Below, piece after piece: positions 54,629 to 63,535 of a stretch of 64,000 bases of DNA; within the stretch, counting starts at the first letter, position 1; the number at the start of each line of letters is the position of its first letter. The stretch covers positions 1-64,000 of the forward strand of contig DBMI01000038.1 in assembly GCA_002298165.1 (NCBI GenBank), in the 5' to 3' direction. Source of the DNA: Desulfarculales bacterium UBA702 (GTDB taxonomy: Bacteria; Desulfobacterota; Syntrophobacteria; Syntrophobacterales; Syntrophobacteraceae). The translations under genes and the position numbers were made by a program. The notes beneath the pieces were generated by a model. That model searched no databases, was not told the origin of the DNA, and worked only from the letters and a program-made list of their open reading frames with translations.

Positions 54629-55055
54629 TAAGTTCCCTCCTTGGATGTGCAAAAAGCAGGTTATCTATGCTCATCGACTGCAGAGCATATCCATAAACTT
54701 CTCTCCACCCTCTCAGTGAGGCGCATAATAGCAGGTACCTATAATGAATAGCATCTATTAATAACGTCCCGTGTTTAGATTTTTTCCGAGTCAATGAACA
54801 AAGGTGAAGACAACTTCGCCATCAACGCCGGACCGAAATTTCATGCATGGGATCGCGCCGGCGCGCAAATATGCCGCTCTGATCGCTCGGCTGACATGTG
54901 AAGCAGACACTTATATCGTGCAACTTGACCTGAAGTGATGGTAATTCTGATGAGCGCTGCAGATTTACAATTTCTTAAGCTTTGATGATTCGGCGACATG
55001 CTCCTGGATTGGACTCCGCCGAGCGAGGCTTTTCACTGGACCAGGGGAGAACAGG
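54629..55055. other. Divergent intergenic region between the PLP enzyme and the POT gene
   Basis: No gene seen. TTGACC at about 54924 with TGATGA 17 bases later is a weak promoter for the transporter. Both genes read outward, so promoters for both must be here. Confidence 0.35.
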
Positions 55056-56465
55056 ATGGTGCGGGAAACGTCGACTATGCCGGCTGATGTTGTGCCTGGC
55101 CGTACCATCCTTGGACATCCGCCGGGGTTGTTCGTCCTCTTCTTCACGGAGATGTGGGAGCGCTTTTCCTATTACGGGATGCGTTCGCTCCTGGTCCTTT
55201 ACATGGTGGACCACCTGTTCATACACCCCGAAGCCGGACAGATGGTGCTGGGGTTTGGGCTCGTCAAAGGCGGGCTCGAATCGATCTTTGGACCCCTCGG
55301 ACCGCAACCCCTCTCTTCGCAGATCTACGGGCTATACACCGCATTCGTCTACCTGACTCCCTTTTTCGGTGGGATGCTCGCCGACAGGATTATAGGGCAG
55401 CGCCGCGCGGTAATCCTCGGCGCCATCCTTATGGCTGTCGGGCATTTCCTCATGGCCAGCGAGTATCTCTTTTTCCTCGCACTTCTATTTCTGATCCTCG
55501 GCAACGGAGCCTTTAAGCCAAATATCTCGACACAGGTCGGGAGCCTCTACCCTCAAGGTGATCCCAGGCGCGACCGCGCCTTCACTATTTTCTACATGGG
55601 AATTAATCTCGGCGCCTTTTTTTCCCCGCTTGTCTGCGGCACGCTCGGACAGAAGCTCGGGTGGCATTACGGCTTCGGGGTGGCGGGGGCAGGAATGTTG
55701 GCGGGTCTTTGCCTTTACCTTTTCGGGCAGCATACACTCGCCCCGGATCTCGCAACGAACACGGCCGGGCGGCTCAGCGAAAAAGAACCGCTAACATGCG
55801 ATGAGCGCAGGCGTGTATGGGCACTGGTCCTGCTATGCGGGCTCAACATCATCTTCTGGGGAATTTACGAGCAACAGGGAAACACCCTGCAGTTATGGGC
55901 CGACCGCAACACGAACTGGAACCTCCTGGGACTGGATATCCCCTCTACCTGGTTCCAGGCATTCAATCCGCTCCTGATCTTCCTTCTGGCGCCGCTCCTG
56001 AACATATTCTGGTCCTGGCAGTCCCGAAACGGCTCCGAACCTTCGAGCATAATGAAAATGGCCCTGGGCTGCTTCCTGGCGGGCATTTCCTACATTGTAA
56101 TGATCTTCGCCGCGCTGGGAACCGGGCCGGAAGAGCGCCGCGGCGTCGCCTGGCTAATCGGTACCATATTCATCATGACCTTGGGTGAGCTTTATCTATC
56201 ACCGATCGGCCTATCGCTGGTGACAAAAGTCGCACCCGCCCGCATGGTGTCGATGATGATGGGCATATGGTTCCTGTCGAGCTTTTTCGGAAACTACTTC
56301 TCTGGATTTCTCGGTATGTTTTGGGAGCGGATGTCCCGGGAAGCTTTTTTCGTGATGCTGACCGGATTAGGTATCGGAGGTGCTGCCGCGATTTGGCTGC
56401 TTGGCCGCCCGCTGGAGCGGGTCGTCGAGGGATATGAAAAGGTTCCACCTCAAAAGGGCGATTGA
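55056..56465 (+). CDS. POT/PTR-family proton-dependent oligopeptide transporter
   Basis: 469 residues with about 12-14 helices. Family signatures: FTEMWERFSYYGMRSLLVLYM (the ExxERFxYY motif), PFFGGMLADRIIGQRRAVILG, FYMGINLGAF, and YEQQGNTLQLWADRN. It imports di- and tripeptides with protons across the inner membrane. ATG 55056 follows GGGGAGAACAGG. A single-gene unit. Confidence 0.93.
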   Translation: MVRETSTMPADVVPGRTILGHPPGLFVLFFTEMWERFSYYGMRSLLVLYMVDHLFIHPEAGQMVLGFGLVKGGLESIFGPLGPQPLSSQIYGLYTAFVYLTPFFGGMLADRIIGQRRAVILGAILMAVGHFLMASEYLFFLALLFLILGNGAFKPNISTQVGSLYPQGDPRRDRAFTIFYMGINLGAFFSPLVCGTLGQKLGWHYGFGVAGAGMLAGLCLYLFGQHTLAPDLATNTAGRLSEKEPLTCDERRRVWALVLLCGLNIIFWGIYEQQGNTLQLWADRNTNWNLLGLDIPSTWFQAFNPLLIFLLAPLLNIFWSWQSRNGSEPSSIMKMALGCFLAGISYIVMIFAALGTGPEERRGVAWLIGTIFIMTLGELYLSPIGLSLVTKVAPARMVSMMMGIWFLSSFFGNYFSGFLGMFWERMSREAFFVMLTGLGIGGAAAIWLLGRPLERVVEGYEKVPPQKGD

Positions 56466-56626
56466 AGTCGAGGTGAACAAGCTGGTGCAGCCGCATCATG
56501 GGTGCCGTCGTCCTTGAGCGGGTGGCATAAGGGCGTGAAGCTCCGGTTGCGTTCCCTATTTTACGATCTACCATAAGAGAATACGGTGAATAATCAGCTA
56601 TTCAACATTAATTTAGGAATGAGCAA

Positions 56627-56923
56627 ATGCCGAGAACGGAACGATCAGCGCAGGTAACGACAGATCACGATTCTATAAAGAAATGGGTCGAGGAGCATGG
56701 CGGGCATCCAGCCAAAGTAAAAGGAACCGGTGGAAAAGATGATGTCGGAATGCTCAGAATAGATTTTGATGATCCTCAGCCCGATACCAACCTGGAAGAA
56801 ATCTCCTGGGATGATTTTTTCGCAAAATTCGATGAAAGCCAGTTAGCCTTTCTGTACAGGAGCCTCGGTTCGGAGGACCGCTTCAATAAACTGGTGCGCA
56901 GAGACAAAGAGAAATTACATTAG
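56627..56923 (+). CDS. Conserved small acidic protein (often named 1,4-alpha-glucan branching enzyme-like)
   Basis: 98 residues. Pattern: IKKWVEEHGGHPAKVKGTGGKDDVGMLRIDF, then LEEISWDDFFAKFDESQLAFLYRSLGSEDRFNKLVRRD. This matches a widespread family that databases often label 1,4-alpha-glucan branching enzyme without evidence. No catalytic motif of that enzyme is present. Soluble and acidic; function unknown. Confidence 0.8.
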   Translation: MPRTERSAQVTTDHDSIKKWVEEHGGHPAKVKGTGGKDDVGMLRIDFDDPQPDTNLEEISWDDFFAKFDESQLAFLYRSLGSEDRFNKLVRRDKEKLH

Positions 56924-57160
56924 TTATTTCGCTTTCGCGGGAAGGCTTGTAAATTTCGACCCAATCCCATAGGTCTTTTAAGACGATTCGTCAGCATTTG
57001 AAATTCCCTTCCAACTTGAGGGTTGGGCTATGGGACGGACGCAAGCCAATGTTTTATTCCCGGTTTCAGGAATAGATATGTCTCATTATAAACGGCCTTT
57101 TTCGTCCACATCCTAATCATCTGGGTTGATCTAAAGTAATAATTTTAGGGAGGCGATTTC

Positions 57161-57547
57161 ATGATCGGAAAAACTGTGGCAATTGCGGCTTTGGCAATAT
57201 TTCTGATCTACTCCACATCCTGGGCATTCGGAGGTGGAGGAGGAGGCGGCGTCGGTGTCCCATCAAGCTTTCTCATGCCCTCTCCGCCGCGGGACATAAA
57301 AGCAATTGCCGGAAACGGTAAGGCGACTGTGAATTTCGTGCCCCCTAAAACAGATGGCGGAAAGCCGGTATTATACTATACAGTCATATCTCATCCAGGC
57401 GGGATCAAGGTCAAAGGGACTGAAAGCCCGATTGACGTAAAGGGGCTGACCAACGGCAAAACATATACGTTTACTGTAACTGCCAGCAATTCCGTGGGGA
57501 CCGGACCGGCGTCGGATCGATCCAACTGTGTCACTCCCGGTCAGTGA
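57161..57547 (+). CDS. Exported fibronectin type III domain protein
   Basis: 128 residues from the ATG after GGGAGGCGA. Signal peptide (VAIAALAIFLIYSTSWAFG), a Gly-run, then one FN3 domain: PPRDIKAIAGNGKATVNFVPP, YYTVISHPGG, GLTNGKTYTFTVTASNSVGTGPAS. FN3 modules bind proteins or polysaccharides outside the cell. A lone gene with no clear partner. Confidence 0.88.
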   Translation: MIGKTVAIAALAIFLIYSTSWAFGGGGGGGVGVPSSFLMPSPPRDIKAIAGNGKATVNFVPPKTDGGKPVLYYTVISHPGGIKVKGTESPIDVKGLTNGKTYTFTVTASNSVGTGPASDRSNCVTPGQ

Positions 57548-57631
57548 TACACCAGGAAAGTTTCAGTCGATACAACCGGCAAGGTCCGATAACCGGGTGA
57601 GTGGTTCATGGACTGGAGACTCGGGCACAAT

Positions 57632-57991
57632 TCAGGCAGCTTTGCTGTGTGAGTCAATCATGCCAAGCAGGTGCGAGAGGGCTTTCTTGATGTCAAAGTG
57701 CTTGTACTGACCTGCTCGGCTTTCACCCGAAATATCCGCGCATCGGTGCACGTCCTTGAAGTCTCCATAGGGGAATTTATACCTTCCCTTCGTGCCCTCT
57801 TTTTTTTCGTCATTTATCCCCAGGAACCATTTGGCATATTCATCCAACCCATGCTTATCAATGAATTCATTTTGTTCCTGGGTGGAAGGGGCGTGTTCAC
57901 TCCATGCGTCACGCTCGTCAGCCACAAAATGTCCGTGCTCAATAAGCCTCTTCGCATTTTCATAAGCTTCTTTATTCAACTTAACGACCAC
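57632..57991 (-). CDS. Conserved hypothetical protein (DEHGLDEYAKWFLG family)
   Basis: 119 residues. It matches a small bacterial family of unknown function by the stretch RDAWSEHAPSTQEQNEFIDKHG, EYAKWFLGI, KGRYKFPYGDFKDVHRCADIS, and ESRAGQYKHFDIKKALSHLLG. No signal peptide, no known catalytic motif. Convergent with the FN3 gene. Confidence 0.8.
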   Translation of the reverse strand: MVVKLNKEAYENAKRLIEHGHFVADERDAWSEHAPSTQEQNEFIDKHGLDEYAKWFLGINDEKKEGTKGRYKFPYGDFKDVHRCADISGESRAGQYKHFDIKKALSHLLGMIDSHSKAA

Positions 57992-58880
57992 GTTGTTATC
58001 TCCTTTGGTTATCAGATTGATTCTGCTTATAATTTAAACACGCTCGCTAGTTCCTGTAACATCATGTTCTTAGCTGCGGTTGAGGTGTGCTATCGGAGCG
58101 AGTGGCGCAAGAGGTATCTGGAAGTTTATCTCCTCGAATATCATCTTTTTTTTACACGACCCGCGGACCCTCTTGTTCTTTCGGATGCGGACGCATTCGG
58201 TGGGATTAACTTGACTATAAAGTGTAGACTTTTATTACACGACCCTTGTGAAATCCTGATTTTGTTTAAATTAGTGACAGGATCATTTCCAAATAGCCTT
58301 CATCCATGTCGGAGAAGTTTACAGTGGTGAATCCGCATTAAAATCTTATTACGCGTGTCTCTAGTGGGGCAAATCCTGATTTCTATTTACTTAATGGCCA
58401 TTCCCAAATACCTATTCTGATGTCGGAGAAATTTACATAGTAAATCAGAATGATAGAATTCTTCTTTCAATAACATTTCGCCAAGCTATGAAAACAATGT
58501 GGATTTTATAGTAGAATACTTTGCGATAACCTTTGTCCGCCCAGAACGGTATGCTTCTTGCTTTTATTCTTCAGAAATATCTGCTCCAGACATTATCAAG
58601 CGAACGGTAGATAATGGAACTTCGTCGGCTTCACTGAGAAGCCCATAGTGCTCAAATATGATCGCAGATCCAACCGCTCATGCGCGACATAACAATGTTG
58701 TTGCTTTTTCGGGCTTGGGCTAATTGCATGGAGAAAAAACAGGTAGCTCAGAATCTTTAATTAGGTATTGATCCATCTCGTTATTCTTTCCTGATCAAAG
58801 CGCCAGTCAGTAATTGAGAGATTTAGATCCAAATGCAATGGTTTGTCATGTGAATTTGATAGCACGTTGGGAGGATCATT
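57992..58880. other. 889-base gene-poor, AT-rich region ahead of the cytochrome
   Basis: No supported gene; a 219-codon plus-strand frame (57671-58330) lacks domains. The region holds a pair of direct repeats (58248-58326 and 58367-58440) and a shorter direct repeat TTACACGACCC (58152-58162 and 58235-58245). It may be a regulatory leader or the scar of a lost gene. Confidence 0.55.
58248..58440 (+). repeat. Two diverged direct repeats carrying TGTCGGAGAA(G/A)TTTACA
   Basis: Copy A spans about 58248-58326, copy B about 58367-58440. Both start AAATCCTGATTT, continue with TTTA and an ATTCC(C)AAATA block, and contain TGTCGGAGAAGTTTACA (58307-58323) or TGTCGGAGAAATTTACA (58421-58437). The 17-base core is an imperfect palindrome (TGT/ACA ends), like a regulator-binding site. 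The cores are 114 bases apart. Confidence 0.65.
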
Positions 58881-59543
58881 ATGTTAAGAGGCAAGAACCG
58901 GCTATTCATCATCAAAAAAATCGGAAACACAATTCTTTTATTCGCAGCATTGGTTCTTGTAACAACAGCCGCACAGGCCGCTATAACCGGCAGCGCACAT
59001 GATTTTTCAGGGGCCGGCTACGGTACAGACGAGATATGCATCTTCTGTCATAGCGTGCATAATGCAAAGCAGGAAGGCGCAGTGACTATCGCACCTCTTT
59101 GGTACCACAAGATGAGCACGGCAAGTTATACGACTTACACCAGTCCGTCTTTGAAGCAAACGGCGCTCCAGCCGAGAGGGCCCTCGAAGCTGTGCCTCTC
59201 GTGTCATGACGGCAGTGTTGCGATTGATTCCTTTGGGAACAAGTCTGGCACAAACCTTGTGACCGGCTCTGCCAATATCGGCACCAACCTCTCTGATGAC
59301 CATCCAATCAGCATAAAATGGAAACATTCAACCTTTAAGGTCAACCCGAATTGTTCCGACTGTCATGGCGGCGTCATGCACAGTTTCACTTATTCGGGAC
59401 TGCCTTTTTACGGGACTGCCGGCAACATGTATTTGGAATGCGGCTCGTGCCACGAGCCTCACAATAAGTTTCCACAATATCCGAAGATGCTCAGGAAAGC
59501 CTTGGCAGGATCTTATATATGCCTTTTTTGCCATGGGAAATAA
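58881..59543 (+). CDS. Periplasmic pentaheme c-type cytochrome
   Basis: 220 residues from ATG 58881 with GGGAGG seven bases upstream. Signal peptide (TILLFAALVLVTTAAQA), then five CxxCH heme sites: CIFCH, CLSCH, CSDCH, CGSCH and CLFCH. The spacing with EPHNKFP after the fourth site matches multiheme cytochromes (doubled CxxCH motif type) common in Desulfobacterota. It would carry electrons in the periplasm. It lies after the repeat-bearing region and is followed by two hairpins. Confidence 0.92.
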   Translation: MLRGKNRLFIIKKIGNTILLFAALVLVTTAAQAAITGSAHDFSGAGYGTDEICIFCHSVHNAKQEGAVTIAPLWYHKMSTASYTTYTSPSLKQTALQPRGPSKLCLSCHDGSVAIDSFGNKSGTNLVTGSANIGTNLSDDHPISIKWKHSTFKVNPNCSDCHGGVMHSFTYSGLPFYGTAGNMYLECGSCHEPHNKFPQYPKMLRKALAGSYICLFCHGK

Positions 59544-59590
59544 GATCTAAGTTATAAATTTACCTCGCCTTTTAAAACACCCTTTTTTCA

Positions 59591-59625
59591 GCCTGAGAGG
59601 TACTGGGAAATACCCTCAGGCTTTT
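59591..59625 (+). terminator. Terminator after the cytochrome gene
   Basis: GCCTGAG (59591-59597) pairs with CTCAGGC (59615-59621), extended inside by GGTA/TACC, followed by TTTT. A second hairpin (CGAGGGGAC/GTCCCCTCG, 59629-59653) follows directly and may help. Confidence 0.75.
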
Positions 59626-59753
59626 ACTCGAGGGGACCTTCGCTGTCCCCTCGAATAGCAACATTTCACATGGAGATAAAACTCGCCTGGAAGTTTCCTT
59701 CTCACAAATCCTCCAGTCATCGTCCAGAAACAGTCTTCCACATGGCAGCCATT

Positions 59754-59960
59754 TTAACCCAGCTTCTTCTTTTGCTTCTGCTGCCCTACACGCACCTTCT
59801 GCTCGGGTTCACTAAGTTCCCGCTTTATATGGGTAGCCGACGGACAGTTCCCGGTGCGCCACTTTGTAGCGGGTGAAAACCATACCCGGCAAACTTCCCC
59901 TTCTATATTAGAGCATCCAATACACTTTTTGATAATTGGCTGTTTTTCGGCGTTCGTCAT
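59754..59960 (-). CDS. PxxKW-family cysteine-rich protein
   Basis: 68 residues from ATG 59960 (a GGAGCAAC lies upstream). It matches the family motif: KKCIGCSNIEGEVCRVWFSPATKWRTGNCPSATH, with Cys pairs and PxxKWR. It is small and soluble and probably binds metal; known mainly from Desulfobacterota. Function unknown. Confidence 0.85.
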   Translation of the reverse strand: MTNAEKQPIIKKCIGCSNIEGEVCRVWFSPATKWRTGNCPSATHIKRELSEPEQKVRVGQQKQKKKLG

Positions 59961-60137
59961 TTGTTGCTCCTTGTTTATCATGCGGGATTGGCTACAAAAT
60001 GGGCCTCCGAAGAGGATAAGGAAGGCAGGCGCATTGTCCAGCAGGGAAAAAATGTAATTAATGAATGAAAAGAATGTAGTAATGTCTACTGCGGACTTTT
60101 CGAATGATTATTGTTTGCCTCTGACTATGGAGAAAGC

Positions 60138-60932
60138 GTGCCTACAGTAAGGGTTGGATCACATGTTGTTTGCTATGAAGATTCCGGAACCGGTCATCCG
60201 GTGTTGCTCATCTCGGGAATGGGGATTTCGCGATCGATCTGGTGGAAACAGACCGAAACACTCTCAGGCAGGTATCGCCTGATCAACATGGATAATCGCG
60301 ATTCTGGCGGTAGTGCTCCCGGCCTGGGGCCATATACAATCGCGGATATGGCCGAGGATTCAGCCGGACTGATCCGCAGCATTGGGTGCGGCCAAATGCA
60401 CGTGACAGGCTGGTCGATGGGCGGTTTTATCGCCATGGAAATGGGCCTTCGCTACCCGGAGTTGATAAGTAAACTTGTGCTTGTAGCCACTTCGGCTGGC
60501 GGCTCCGCCCATGTGCCGCCTTCGTGGGAGGATAGCCTGCTACTCTTCCCACGGGAGATGGAGAACCTGGAAGCGCAAATACGACGAATTTACTCCTCTG
60601 TAACTGCACCTGGCTACATGAACTCCCACCCGGATGATTTGAATAAGGTGACACAGCTAATCAGATCGGGCGCTATGTCGCTTGAGTCGTTCCAGCGGCA
60701 AGTTGGCGCGGTAATGACCTGGTGGGGTGTGGGTGATCAACTTGGCCGTCTCTTGCTGCCAACGCTTGTCCTTCATGGGGAGTGCGATCCTTTGATACCA
60801 TGCGCGAATGGCCGGTATCTAAGCGCAAACATAAGAGGAGCAAAGCTTCTGACTTATGAAAACGTAGGACATTTGCCCCCTATTGAAGTATCGGAGCGAT
60901 TCAACAGGGATATAGTGGATTTTCTGGGCTGA
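60138..60932 (+). CDS. Alpha/beta hydrolase
   Basis: 264 residues from GTG 60138, which follows GGAGAAAGC. The TTG at 60111 is a weaker option. Oxyanion region ISGMGISRSIWW, nucleophile Ser in VTGWSMGGFIAMEMGLRYP, catalytic Asp in LHGECDPLIP, and His in YENVGHLPPIE. Fold shared by esterases, haloalkane-type and 3-oxoadipate-lactonase-like enzymes. Cytosolic; substrate unknown. A single-gene unit. Confidence 0.88.
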   Translation: MPTVRVGSHVVCYEDSGTGHPVLLISGMGISRSIWWKQTETLSGRYRLINMDNRDSGGSAPGLGPYTIADMAEDSAGLIRSIGCGQMHVTGWSMGGFIAMEMGLRYPELISKLVLVATSAGGSAHVPPSWEDSLLLFPREMENLEAQIRRIYSSVTAPGYMNSHPDDLNKVTQLIRSGAMSLESFQRQVGAVMTWWGVGDQLGRLLLPTLVLHGECDPLIPCANGRYLSANIRGAKLLTYENVGHLPPIEVSERFNRDIVDFLG

Positions 60933-61098
60933 CCAGCAAAGCAATCGATCCAAGCTGTCTTCCGCAGGTAAATCGCGTTCAGGTTGATTTAGCCCAGACC
61001 TCCTCGTGCCCTTCGAGCTTTTCGGACCACCTCAAGCAGGCTGGACTACAATTTGTACAGCGTCCGGGTGTACTTCATTGTCCAGGAAGGGTAAGTCC

Positions 61099-61725
61099 TC
61101 ACCGTGAGGAACCGAAGTAGGCTGACACCGCCTTGGCGGTGAGAGGAAGATCCCGCGGAAGAACGTATTTTTCCTTGTATTCCCGCGGACTCAAACCGTG
61201 CTTCGCCAAATGGGTACTGGTAAGCTGCCTGAATTCCGCCCCGCATTCGAGACATACGATTTTCCCGTTGTGGATGAGTCTTTCAGGGGTGAGCGCCGGT
61301 TTACCTTCCGCTGATTCGGGTGTTTCGGCAGGCGCCCGTGTCAATTCGAAATCATCTGTTTCGGGCTCCTGCGTAGCCTGCCGGTTTTCTTCATTTGAAT
61401 CCGTTTCTCCCAATTCCTCCCCGAGATCTCTGAGGATCGTATCAGCGGTCGAACTTCCCGATCTCCGGAGCATTTCGATTGCCTCAAGATAGGCTGCTTC
61501 CGCGTCCTCGTCCCCTTCATTGGCGGATTGCCTGAGATTCGCGAGAGAGCCGACCAAATTTCCCACTATTCCAGCACCTGCTCCGACAAGATTGATGCCG
61601 AGTTTTGTCAAACCGTCCTTCAACCCTGCTATTGTTTCGGAGAAGGTGGGGAATCCATGCGGGTGCAGGCTGGACTTGGCAGGTTTTGGGGTCATACTGC
61701 TCTTGGGTCGTGGATAGTTAGGCAT
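61099..61725 (-). CDS. Glycine-rich protein fused to a MucR/Ros-type zinc finger
   Basis: 208 residues from ATG 61725 (GGAGGAACAAGA upstream). Residues about 25-110 are paralogous to the neighbouring gene: a Gly/Leu hydrophobic run, then LANLRQSANEGDEDAEAAYLEAIEMLRRS and ILRDLGEELGE. An acidic linker leads to a C-terminal MucR-type finger: IVCLECGAEFRQLTSTHLAKHGLSPREYKEKY (C2H2), ending LPLTAKAVSAYFGSSR. MucR proteins bind DNA; the glycine-rich half is not a known DNA-binding fold. Possibly a membrane- or particle-associated regulator. Confidence 0.78.
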   Translation of the reverse strand: MPNYPRPKSSMTPKPAKSSLHPHGFPTFSETIAGLKDGLTKLGINLVGAGAGIVGNLVGSLANLRQSANEGDEDAEAAYLEAIEMLRRSGSSTADTILRDLGEELGETDSNEENRQATQEPETDDFELTRAPAETPESAEGKPALTPERLIHNGKIVCLECGAEFRQLTSTHLAKHGLSPREYKEKYVLPRDLPLTAKAVSAYFGSSR

Positions 61726-61811
61726 TCTTGTTCCTCCGGCGGCTCCTTCAGCCGCCAATTGCATTTTGCATTCCCGGAGTACGGTCATGCGATCAGGTTA
61801 CCAGGAGCCAA

Positions 61812-62165
61812 TTAGTGAGGCTTTCCCTCCTCCTCTGGTTCGTCGAGCGCCTCTCCCAATTGAGCGAGGACCTGGCGAGCGTCCGTTCTGCCCTTGGATG
61901 CCGATTTTTTCAGCTTCGAAACAGCCTGCCCGTATGCCTGGGCTGCCTCTTCCGACCCGCCTTCAGCCTCTTGCTTCAAATTCTTTAACGGTTCGACAAG
62001 TTCTCCAAGTAATCCCCCCACCAGACCGGTCACACTTTTTGTTACACCGGATACGGTTTTTCCAAGGCCTCCGACCAGACCTCCCAAAGCCCCGGCAAGT
62101 CCGCTTACAGCCTCCTGCACACCCTCCGAAATATCGTCGGACGGCTTTTTTCTTTTTTCAGCCAT
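61812..62165 (-). CDS. Glycine-rich amphipathic protein, paralog of the 61099-61725 N-terminus
   Basis: 117 residues from the ATG after GGAGGTAAATTAT. Basic-acidic start, then a Gly/Leu/Val run (GLAGALGGLVGGLGKTVSG), then LKNLKQEAEGGSEEAAQAYGQAVSKLKKSASKGRTDARQVLAQLGEALDE. The second half aligns with the neighbour's residues 60-110. It looks like a glycine-zipper or phasin/gas-vesicle-like amphipathic protein. Function unknown; the 86-base gap suggests an operon with the zinc-finger paralog. Confidence 0.75.
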   Translation of the reverse strand: MAEKRKKPSDDISEGVQEAVSGLAGALGGLVGGLGKTVSGVTKSVTGLVGGLLGELVEPLKNLKQEAEGGSEEAAQAYGQAVSKLKKSASKGRTDARQVLAQLGEALDEPEEEGKPH

Positions 62166-62340
62166 ATAATTTACCTCCGTATTATTCTGTAATCTTTAAT
62201 AATTTAAGCATTTGTTCAGAAGCGGGTAGTCTCAAGGCTGCGAACTCTTTTTGGATACAATTTGCTGTATGAGTGACAATCAACAACCAGAGGGATCATG
62301 CAGGTTGGCAATTCGAGGATTTTACTTCGTGGTTTCGAGA

Positions 62341-63522
62341 TCAGACAAACTGCCCCGCGGCATACCCGGAGGCCCAGGCCCAGTGAAGATTATATCCGCC
62401 AAGATGCCCCGTCACATCGATGACCTCTCCCAAAAAATAGAGGCCGGGCACCTTTCGGGACTCCATGGTCCTGGATGAGAGTTCGTTCGTATCGACTCCT
62501 CCCAGAGTAACTTCGGCCTTGTTGAATCCCTCGGTGCCGTCCGGGCGAAGATGCCATTCGTGCAGGCCTCGGGCTATGGAATCGAGTTCACTTTGTGGGT
62601 ATTGATTGATTGGCCTTGGCACTCCGTTGAGTTCACACCAGAGCTTTACGAATCTTTTGGGCAGATGATGATCGAGGATGGTAGACAGAAGCGTTTTAGA
62701 GTGGCGCTTTTCTGAAAAGACGGTGGAGATGTCCAAATCAGGCAGGAGATCGATTGTCAAGCTGCCCTCCCGATCCCAGTAGGATGAAATCTGGAGGATT
62801 GCCGGGCCACTAATTCCGTTATGGGTAAAGAGCAGATTCCCCTGGAATTTCGTCCCTCCGCAGCTTACGGTTGAATAGATTGAAATTCCCGCCAGGCCGC
62901 CGTATAGGCTCGCATCCTCGGGGCTGAACCTTAGAGGAGTGAGCGCCGGATACAATTTGGTGACTTTCAGCCCGAACTGCTTTGCGACCGAGTACCCGAA
63001 GTTGCTCGCCCCCAGATTGGGATAAGAGAGGCCTCCTGTTGCGATAACCAATGACTCTGAATCGAAAACATCCTGATCGGTTTGAATCCGAAAGCCACCG
63101 GCATTGCTTCCGTCAGAATTGGTTATTGCCGATATTTTGCAGTTAAACTCGATTCGAACCGCCCAGCGGTCGCACTCGGTCATCAGCATTTCAATGATTT
63201 GACTGGAGTTTTCTTCACAGAAAAGCTGGCCTGCATCGCGCTCATGGTATCTTATCCCATGACTTTCCAACATTGATATAAAATCAAATGGTGTAAATCG
63301 CGACAGTGCGGATGTGACGAAATGGGGATTCCGGGAGATGTAATTTTCCCGCCCCACGCTCCTGTTTGTGAAGTTGCACCTTCCTCCACCGGAAACACGA
63401 ATCTTGCTTGCCAACACCCCGGAATGTTCGAGCACAAGGACCGAACGCCCCCTCTTACCGGCCTCTATTGCACACATGAGACCGGATGCACCGGCCCCGA
63501 TTATGATTACATCAGTTCTCAT
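62341..63522 (-). CDS. FAD-dependent oxidoreductase of the BaiN/HI0933 family
   Basis: 393 residues. N-terminal dinucleotide fold IIIGAGASGLMCAIEAGKRGRSVLVLEH; family block KIRVSGGGRCNFTN near 40-56; VIATGGLSYPNLGASNFGYSVAKQFGL; LTPLRFSPED; FTHNGISGPAILQISSYW; C-terminal EVTLGGVDTNELSSRTMESRKVPGLYFLGEVIDVTGHLGGYNLHWAWASG. Family members are flavoproteins of uncertain substrate (BaiN reduces bile-acid intermediates). It starts 13 bases after the next gene's end. Confidence 0.93.
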   Translation of the reverse strand: MRTDVIIIGAGASGLMCAIEAGKRGRSVLVLEHSGVLASKIRVSGGGRCNFTNRSVGRENYISRNPHFVTSALSRFTPFDFISMLESHGIRYHERDAGQLFCEENSSQIIEMLMTECDRWAVRIEFNCKISAITNSDGSNAGGFRIQTDQDVFDSESLVIATGGLSYPNLGASNFGYSVAKQFGLKVTKLYPALTPLRFSPEDASLYGGLAGISIYSTVSCGGTKFQGNLLFTHNGISGPAILQISSYWDREGSLTIDLLPDLDISTVFSEKRHSKTLLSTILDHHLPKRFVKLWCELNGVPRPINQYPQSELDSIARGLHEWHLRPDGTEGFNKAEVTLGGVDTNELSSRTMESRKVPGLYFLGEVIDVTGHLGGYNLHWAWASGYAAGQFV

Positions 63523-63535
63523 TCTTGAAGTTCAA

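Noticed and set aside
57671..58330. 219-codon plus-strand frame across a gene and the AT-rich region
   Set aside because: Half is antisense to a conserved protein; the rest is repeat-bearing non-coding sequence without a domain.
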